Shown here piece by piece: positions 57,655-64,000 of a DNA stretch of 64,000 nt. The stretch covers positions 122,501-186,500 of the forward strand of contig JACEFZ010028133.1 in assembly GCA_014155875.1 (NCBI GenBank), read 5' to 3'. Below the pieces are notes generated by a model that did not search any database, was not told the DNA's origin, and worked only from the letters and a program-made list of their open reading frames with translations. The DNA comes from Cepaea nemoralis (lineage: Eukaryota > Mollusca > Gastropoda > Stylommatophora > Helicidae). The position numbers and the translations under genes are program-made. How positions within the stretch are numbered: the stretch's first letter is position 1; each line of letters starts with the position of its first letter.

Positions 57655-58802
57655 AATGTCGACAGTGTCGACTTCATTGCACCAGGATTTTATCCCATAT
57701 GGCTCAGTCTCTTTCTGCAGCGCTGAAAGCATCGCACAAAGCACGAACTCCGTAGCTCCAGCGATGACCCACAAGAGTCTCATCTCATCTCATCATGTTC
57801 CTCTTGTACCTTGCGGTGTCGAGGTGAAGTATAAACAGCGAGAGAGTGCCTATTTATGGGCTTCATGTATCAATATTCCCATGGACTCTGTTATTCCCTG
57901 CGTCCATCGTTTACTGTGGTCGGCCTCTTCCTCTGCTTCCCCTGGTCTGTACATCATTGTTTGCTGTGGTATACTGTTAGTTGGTAACCTACTTGCATGG
58001 CCAAGCCATTTGACTTGCTGCTTTCTAATAAAATCTAGTGCAGCTATAATCCCCACTTTAGTCCTGATTTCTTCATTTCTGATCTTATCTCTTCTTGATA
58101 CATTGAGTATTCTTCTCAGGAATCTAATTTCTGTTTTTGTGATTTTTCTTTTCTCTTTTTCTGTCATTGTCCAGGTTTGGCATTGGTAACGTAGAGTTGG
58201 TAGGAAGATTGTGTTGTAAAGTACTTTCTTAGTAGTTATTGATACATGTTTGTTCTTTAGTATTGGTGCCATTTGTCCAATGAGTTGGTTTGCCTTATTG
58301 CATATAATCTCGTCTTCTGATTTGCCATTTGATGTATTATACTTCCTAGGTACTTGAAACTCTTTACTTGTTTCAAGGGATATTCGTTTAGGTGAATCGT
58401 TGTTGCTTTTTCTTCTTTAGTTACAGTCATTGTCTGTTTTACTTGTGCTAATTTTCATATTATGTTCCCTACACGCATTTCGCTTAGACCTATTCATTTG
58501 TTCTTGTAATTCAGCTTCTGATTTTGCTAATAGTGCTTGGTTGTCCGCAAACAGGAGTTCTCTAATGGTTAGATTTGCAGATGGTTCTTCTTCTGTGTTC
58601 TCGTCATGTGGTGTTCTTGCAGTCTCTGTTTGGCTGGTTTCTTTACATATGTTGTTTATATATGTTATGAACAAGAGAGGAGACAGGACACAACCTTGTC
58701 GTAGGTTGTCTCAGAAAAAATTCTGAGGACGTGGCCCAGAATCAAACCCACGATCTTCGGAGCCCGAGTCAAACGGCTTGACCACTTCACCACAGAGACT
58801 CC
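57655..58802 (-). mobile_element. SINE family S2 copy split by a LINE
   Basis: The head with A-box TGGTGAAGTGG and B-box-like GTTTGATTC (antisense, 58714-58802) and the body (57655-57782) are in the same orientation and order as in 13338-13545, but are separated by 925 bp of LINE with GTCTCA at both junctions. Confidence 0.75.
57783..58707 (-). mobile_element. LINE RT fragment inserted in SINE
   Basis: Frames 58674-58417 and 58272-57850 carry an F-A-D-N variant of the catalytic F-A-D-D motif (R-E-L-L-F-A-D-N-Q-A-L-L) and the post-RT region P-T-L-R-Y-Q-C-Q-T-W-T-M, V-K-W-L-G-H-A-S-R. The 3' end (left) has GAGATGAGATG repeats as tail. GTCTCA at 57777-57782 and 58708-58713 is the target duplication. 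Same family as 39350-40010. Confidence 0.75.
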
Positions 58803-58910
58803 TAATATGTATGTGTGTCTGCTGCTCTATGCTATATCTGCAATATGTGTCTTCTAGTATGTATATACTTATTTAAAAAAAAACCTATCTAAAACTGATA
58901 GTGTACATAC

Positions 58911-59099
58911 CAATATCAAGCATTGCTTTCCCATTCAGTGTTGCAGCTAATTCATCATGTGAGGACATCCTCTGAAGGATACCAAAAGTCTTTGAGGGGA
59001 TCTCTGCCTTTGAGTTGAGGCCAGAAAATCTCATCTCATCATCATCTGCATTATGGCGCCTCTCAGGGTCTTTGTTTCTCTTTGCTTTTTGGCTGAGTT
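58911..59099 (-). CDS. Cassette exon of the ZASP/ALP-like gene (motif copy 2)
   Basis: Acceptor ATCACTTTTTCAG (AG at 59101-59100) and donor GTATGT (58910-58905) bound 189 bp, 63 codons, phase 1-1. The peptide opens with a basic stretch (S-Q-K-A-K-R-N-K-D-P-E-R-R-H), passes an acidic D-D-D-E, then S-K-A-E-I-P-S-K-T-F-G-I-L-Q-R-M-S-S-H-D-E, the shared motif with Gly at the usual Lys/Arg position. It is hydrophilic and probably disordered outside the motif. It continues the gene model in frame from 62508 and into 55834 if all exons are used. Confidence 0.55.
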
Positions 59100-59219
59100 C
59101 TGAAAAAGTGATTTCAACATTTTCAAATAATTGGTTGCAATTAAGAATATAATTTACAGTAATAATGTTTATTTTTCTCACTAGTGTGTTTAAAGTAAAG
59201 GTAGTCCCATAGATTTGTT

Positions 59220-59960
59220 AACCTCAACCCAAAGAAATATTGAAAAAACACAACTTATATCTTAACATAGCAAAAACAAAGATAAGACTACTATTGAAAA
59301 AGAAATATATGTTAATGAGGAAAGATTGGAGGTGGTGGAACATTTTTAATATCTTGGGTCATTGATTACCAACAATAGTGACACAATGAAAGAAATTAAA
59401 TGACGACTATCAATTGCTCTTCAAAGACTAAAACAACTGAATAAATTATGGAGTGGAGCAGAAAGAACTACAAAAATTAGATTTTTAAAAGCATGCTTTT
59501 TTCCCATTGCAACATATGCCTGTGAGACCTGGACATTTACTAAACAAGCTGAACAGTGCATAAATGCTTTTGAATATAAAAGTTATAGTCGGGTTCTAAG
59601 AATATCTTGGTTACAGAAAAGAACAAATGCATCCATACTTCAAGAGCTGAATACTGAAGAGGGTTGGCTGTTAAAGATGATAAAACAAAGAAAATTGATA
59701 TATTTGGTTGCATATTTGATATATTTGGTCACTTGAAACGTCATGAAAGTTTAGAGAGAACAATAATGAAGGGGTATATGCCTGGGAAGAGAGGAAGAGG
59801 AAGGCCAAAGAGAAGATGGGTGCAGGATGTGGTGGATGATCTACAGATGGGTGTATCAGACATGGGACATCTTGCTTGTGATTGAGAAGCTTTTCGGAAG
59901 GTTGTTATGGGAGCGATGTTCTGTAAAGGACTACTGAATGAATGAATGAATGAAATCCCA
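59220..59960 (+). mobile_element. LINE RT C-terminal portion with TGAA tail
   Basis: Broken frames give Y-L-G-S-L-I-T-N-N-S, then C-E-T-W-T-F-T-K-Q-A-E-Q, R-T-N-A-S-I-L-Q-E-L-N-T-E and G-R-G-R-P-K-R-R-W-V-Q-D (frame 59664-59885). The element ends in (TGAA)n at 59936-59955. Antisense to the gene model, in an intron. Confidence 0.7.
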
Positions 59961-60288
59961 TAGCAGAGACTACTTATTGGAGTGTGACATGTTAGGATAT
60001 CACATAAGACCATGACACATGAGATGGGGTGGTCATTTCCTTCCTCATTCATCATATTTCCATCCCAGACAATTACCGGAAAATTCTGTAAATCATTAGA
60101 TGCTTACTTTTATGATGCCAGAATTCTGTAGCATGCTCTAACCAAACAAAGAGTGAGACTAACATCCTATCTGGCTATTAGGACTCATAGAGAAGAAAGA
60201 ATCATATATCACATATATTTGGACACTAACAGAGTTAAGTACATCTATTATTTGTTTCATGTGATAAAACAGAATCATATGTGTGCAC

Positions 60289-60460
60289 ACATGAATGAAA
60301 CAGTCATAAAGCTTTCATAATAATCTGCACAACAGTTACAAGAACAGCTGTTCATGAAAAGTGTTACAGTACAACAATGACAAACTACTGGTCATCAATA
60401 TACTTATAAGCATAACCAAATGATTTAACTGCTTCAGTTAAAATAATATGACTGCTGGTA
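60289..60460. repeat. Repeat R2, copy 3
   Basis: Matches 48137-48299: CATGAATGAAACAG, AGCTTTCATAATAA, ACCAAATGATTTAAC blocks, same orientation. Confidence 0.6.
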
Positions 60461-60483
60461 TATTCATTATCAGTATAATGCTC

Positions 60484-60716
60484 AGTGGGGAAGGGGTTAT
60501 GAATTGCAATTAGTAATCCTGCATACCACATTCGAAAATACAGCTGCAGGCGATTTGGCAGCAGACTGCCTTGCATTGAGTTTCCATACAATGGTATGAG
60601 TGTCAGTCGTTCAGTCAGCAATGGCAAACTACTGAACATAAAACTTGCCTAGAAATCACAAGTAGCCAAAAAATGCTGGAGTTGAATGCTGTGTCCTGTA
60701 AAGGATATGCAATTAC
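60484..60716 (+). mobile_element. SINE family S1 copy
   Basis: Degenerate A-box (TGGGGAAGGGG), ATTCGAAAA in B-box position, complete body and tail TGTCCTGTAAAGGATATGCAA. In an intron of the gene model. Confidence 0.75.
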
Positions 60717-60969
60717 CATATAACATTTATCATTCCCTTTAATTTAATATGATGTTGATTGTTTTCAGTCTAAGTGTCCATTGCTCATGGTTGCCACATA
60801 TATTTTATTCAGATTATTTTAACTGAATCTTGGTTTTCTATTGCGCAATGTTTAAACGTTTACTGCTTCTTCCTGTTAAATCTAGAAAATGTGAGCTGAA
60901 TGTGTGCTTTTAATGGGCAAAGACTACTTGAATGAATCAAGCATAGGTTAGATAATTAAGGACAAAGTA

Positions 60970-61682
60970 CAGTGGTACCCCGGGTTACAAACTTAACTTG
61001 TTCCAGAACTCGGTTCGTAACCCGAAACGTTTGTAACCTGAAACATTGAAATCAATGAAATAGAAACAATCTATTTCAAGATGAAAGAATCGTTCTTTTT
61101 TATTAACACCTGGTCCAGATCAATAGAAAATGTTCAACTTTCTCTAAAATTTGAGGTCTTTGCTTCTGCAGCTTAGTTACGCCTTTAGCCACATCGAAGA
61201 TTTGAGTAACTCTTTGTTCTTTATGATGGTAGAGATATATGATTTCGCCATGCTGTACTCATTTCATGTATCATAATCATTTCTTTAATTACCTCCACTG
61301 CTATACGTTTCTGCTTACTGTCAGCACCACTACCGTTCTTCGAACTCTTAATTGATGGGGTTAACAAGGAAAATAATGGAAGAGATCAACTGAACACAGT
61401 GCCACTGCTAAGAAATCTTTTACTGTTTTACTGCTGTGTAGTAAGGCCAATGAAAGTGAGGCTACGCACTTGTGCAAAACTAGGCTACTAGGCTAGTGCT
61501 AAGCGATGTTAGTACTTCATTTGTACTGCACGCGATGTTTGTCTCAAATGTTAATTCTTGCTCTCTCTCTCCTTTGTTCGTAACCCGAGGCACTGTTTGT
61601 TATCCGAGACAAAAAAATGTTGATGTTGTTTGTAACCCGAATATTTCGTGACCTGAGGCGTTCATAACCTGAGGTACCACTG
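60970..61682. mobile_element. pogo/Tigger-type MITE
   Basis: CAGTGGTACCCCGGGTTACA at the left end and its inverted match (TAACCTGAGGTACCACTG) at the right, flanked by TA on both sides. Subterminal GTTCGTAACCCGA-type repeats occur at both ends. 713 bp, no transposase frame. Confidence 0.85.
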
Positions 61683-61934
61683 TACATCTTTTGGGGTTTG
61701 GTTGGTTGATTGATCATGTATTCTCAGGACTAATGAATTTTAAACTATAAGTCTGATACAGTGGCATTTTTACTGGATTTTAGGCAGCCTGGTATGCCTT
61801 GCCAGTCAAGAAGATCTGATCATTCAGGACCACATCGATTGACGGATGTCAGTCGCTGCGATCAGGCAAATTTTGAAGATTAGCCTATGACGGGTGACAT
61901 TGCGATATTCTATTGTGATAATTTGGTCGCGTCT

Positions 61935-62165
61935 AGCATGTGCCACATGGTTTAGTGGTTACATCACACGCCAGTGATCCAGGTTTTGATCCCGGGTCCA
62001 GTCAAGGATATGCACTACTGATGAGCTCAAACGAGTATAGTGCTTCCATGTTGACGTGGACAAGGCCTTAGATTCGTACCGGAATACGATCAGCGTTGCC
62101 AGTAGTGGCTTGTGCTCAATGTTCAAATATCAAATCCCGAAACAAAAACAAAAACAAATAAATCA
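61935..62165 (+). mobile_element. SINE family S7
   Basis: Exact A-box TGGTTTAGTGG (61948-61958), a B-box-like GGTTTTGATCCCGGG (61982-61996), body and (CAAAAA)n tail at about 62137-62160. Confidence 0.75.
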
Positions 62166-62507
62166 ATTTGATTACTTCTTTAACAAGCATCACCAAAAAT
62201 ACTGGGTGTGTTGGCTTAAAAACCTGCTGCTGTCTGAATGCTGCTGCTCTCTTTTTTGTTTGACTTTTTTGCTAGCTGTTTCGTAAAAACAATTAAAGCA
62301 AAAACCTCTTTTACACATCTACAGGCATTTTGGATATATGATGCTAGAGCCATATTGTTATAGACCGAACAGCACTCAGTGTGTGATGTGGCCAGTATCA
62401 TGGCAGCTAGCCCTTTAAGCTCAAGCGAATGTAAGCCTGAGAATCAATAATGCAGAATTGTTTTGAGACAAACTTGAGCCAGCTAACTAATTGGTATATT
62501 GACCAAC

Positions 62508-62965
62508 CTTCAGGTTCATCCTGCTCTGTCTCTGTCATCCACTGCAGCACTTTGAATGACTTTGACTGCTTTTTAGGATTTGTGCCCATGTTAATGTTGA
62601 TAGGAGACTCATCGATCTCAGATCTGGGTCCAGTTTGCCGGGAAGGGACGTAATCTGACTGTACAAGTCCAACTGGTTTCTTTGATGTTTTGACTGTTGT
62701 ATCGACATCATCTACATCAGATTTAATGCTTGTTTGCCGGGATGGCAGATAATCTGACTGTAACTGTCCAACTGGCTTCTTAGTTGCCTTAAAGGTAGTA
62801 TCAACATCGCCTGGGTCAGATTTAGTTCCTGTTTGCCTGGAAGGAAGGTAATCTGATTGCATCTGTCCAGTTGGTTTCTTTGGAACCTTAGAAGTAGAAT
62901 CCTGATTACTTTCTTTATTGATATAAAAGTCGGACTGAATTTGCCCCGCCGACTTCTTTCGATAT
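62508..62965 (-). CDS. Repeat-bearing exon of the ZASP/ALP-like gene (motif copy 1)
   Basis: Acceptor TTATGTTTACAG (AG at 62967-62966) and donor GTTGGT (62507-62502) bound 458 bp, entered in phase 2 and left in phase 1, with 152 full codons all open. It begins Y-R-K-K-S-A-G-Q-I-Q-S-D-F. Three tandem 33-residue units follow, each K-K-P-x-G-x-x-Q-S-D-Y-[LV]-P-S-R-Q-T, with an acidic second half (D-V-D-T-T). The exon ends in N-P-K-K-Q-S-K-S-F-K-V-L-Q-W-M-T-E-T-E. The last segment is the best match to the ALP/Enigma/ZASP-type SF(K/R)xLQ motif. Proline- and basic-rich disordered linkers are usual between PDZ and LIM domains in that family. The upstream part of the gene is outside or not found. Confidence 0.6.
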
Positions 62966-63474
62966 CTGTAAACATAATGAAAATAATTAATCTTTGATAC
63001 AACATTTAATAAGCCAACTACTTTATGTTATTGTGCATATATGTTGTATAAGCCAACTATTATATGTTATTGTGCATTCAATCTTCAAATATTAGCATGT
63101 ATTTAGAACAGTAATTGTATGCACTTATACCCGACGTGTGATGAAATGTAAATTGTGAATTCTTAATTCTCTTCAAGGCTGCACTTCTGAAGCAAAATTA
63201 ATCTTCCCCAACATACAAGAGCAGTTGTACTTATTGTAAGTTCAAAACAATTTCATTGGCTGGAACCGTACGTTCGGATGAAGTATGTATACCAGATATT
63301 ACACTTATGGCTAACAACTACGTTCTTCACTTTTGTAAGTGCATTTGATTACCTGTACTGTTGTCTGGAGAACAATCGCCAGTAATAGTATCATATTTAT
63401 TCAGCTTCCTCTTATAATCCAAAACAATTGGCTTTCATCATCCTGTCTATCCACAGCCTCCTGTCTCATGTACT

Positions 63475-63625
63475 GTTAATTATGTTCCTCCATGTCATGC
63501 TGCTAATATGTCTAGCATCATCTCTCGTGGCCTTCCCCTGCCTCTCTTCCCCTCTAAGTTCCCTGCAGTCATTATGTACTCAGCTTTCCCTTCTCATGAT
63601 CTGTCCAAAGAATGTGGATTAATTG
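63475..63625 (-). mobile_element. LINE 3' end fragment
   Basis: The minus strand encodes A-G-N-L-E-G-x-R-G-R-G-R-P-R-like sequence preceded by a decayed F-F-G-Q-I-M-R-R segment. Short and truncated. Confidence 0.5.
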
Positions 63626-63689
63626 TTTTTTTGATACAAATTAATTTTTTTGTGAGTTAATTTCTATCAAAGCATCTTCATTATGCTTT

Positions 63690-63835
63690 TATCTGCCCAT
63701 GGTTTGTTTTTTTGTGCTCGCTTGCTTTGAACTCAAGCGTAATCCACACACTACTTCGAATAGTGCTGAAATGAATTTTGCATGTAAATTAGCTTTCCCT
63801 ATTAACAGTGTCTCTCGCCATCAGACGTGATTTCA
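63690..63835 (-). mobile_element. SINE family S4, partial
   Basis: TTTTTGTGCTCGCTTGCTTT, AGCGTAATCCACAC and TCGCCATCAGACG match 33918-34060 and the reverse of 23300-23440. Minus orientation, head missing. Confidence 0.6.
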
Positions 63836-64000
63836 TCATTTTTCAATGAAACCACATCTCTGAAGCTTTCACATAATTCCTCACTATTCTGATCATTGTC
63901 CTTTATTCACTTCTGTTCCTAAAGACTGACTCAATATAGATCTTAAGAACTCATGTTTTTCACCTCAACTGTCAAAGATATATTGCAGAGAATATTCTTC

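Larger units (their letters stand above)
51214..62965 (-). other. Gene model: ZASP/ALP-like muscle-type gene, 3' five exons
   Basis: Five minus-strand exons (62508-62965, 58911-59099, 55712-55834, 53309-53485, 51214-51275) have AG acceptors and GT donors and compatible phases: exon one ends in phase 1, the middle three are phase 1-1, and the last enters in phase 1 and reaches a stop. Four carry a [P/Q]-S-x-x-F-x-x-L-Q motif. The first exon enters in phase 2, so upstream exons must exist beyond 62965; a PDZ domain would be expected there if the assignment is right, and no LIM domain is seen in this window. The resemblance to the SF(K/R)xLQ motif of ALP/Enigma/ZASP Z-disc proteins is from memory of the family and is not proof. 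Confidence 0.55.

Noticed and set aside
57656..58189. 177-codon plus-strand frame
   Set aside because: Antisense to the LINE and SINE S2; hydrophobic look comes from the reverse complement of RT sequence.
63350..63424. Possible upstream exon of the ZASP/ALP-like gene (minus strand, donor GTAATC)
   Set aside because: The donor is fair and the frame ends in phase 1, but the next exon needs phase 2 and no acceptor with a pyrimidine tract is present.

Overview
This is a transposon-rich intergenic and intronic stretch of an animal nuclear genome. I infer an arthropod, most likely a large-genome insect. The support is many mariner elements, several LINE lineages, a Penelope-like element, tRNA-derived SINEs, hAT and pogo-type MITEs, long microsatellites, and one spliced muscle-type gene with canonical GT/AG introns. 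No bacterial operons, rRNA genes or CRISPR arrays are present. Species and accession cannot be told from the sequence alone.

Layout. 1-595 is the 3' part of a Penelope-like element with a GIY-YIG endonuclease (minus strand, cut by the window edge). 1.5-2.1 kb holds LINE 3' ends, one of them split by a complete but decayed Ty3/gypsy-type LTR retrotransposon (2120-9258, TG...CA LTRs, near-perfect 5-bp target duplication). 9.3-16.6 kb has SINEs, an IS630/Tc1-type transposase pseudogene, microsatellites and unassigned DNA. 16862-20217 is a mariner interrupted by a 2-kb I-like LINE with a 6-bp target duplication. 21.6-23.2 kb is the longest intact reading frame, a 500-codon reverse transcriptase of a LINE, followed by a SINE and a CTAA satellite. 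24.1-27.8 kb (LINE end, SINE, a possible Cys-rich exon, hAT MITE, 16-bp minisatellite, mariner) reappears as a badly degraded copy at 28.1-31.9 kb, which looks more like low-quality assembly sequence than normal decay. 33-36 kb has tandem arrays and a second, internally deleted mariner carrying a LINE fragment. 36-51 kb is mostly LINE and SINE debris plus a hAT transposase C-terminus.

The one credible host gene lies on the minus strand from about 62965 down to 51214. It has five exons with good splice signals and compatible phases. Four of them each end in a P/Q-S-x-x-F-x-x-L-Q motif resembling the SF(K/R)xLQ motif of ALP/Enigma/ZASP-type PDZ-LIM proteins. The three middle exons (189, 123 and 177 bp) are all phase 1-1, so they can be skipped or included freely. 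Its introns carry LINEs, SINEs, a pogo-type MITE and (TA)n/(CA)n tracts.

I found no clearly undescribed biological system. The most interesting signals are the modular cassette-exon gene, the degraded duplicate block, the nested insertions that give a relative chronology, and several SINE and other dispersed families.
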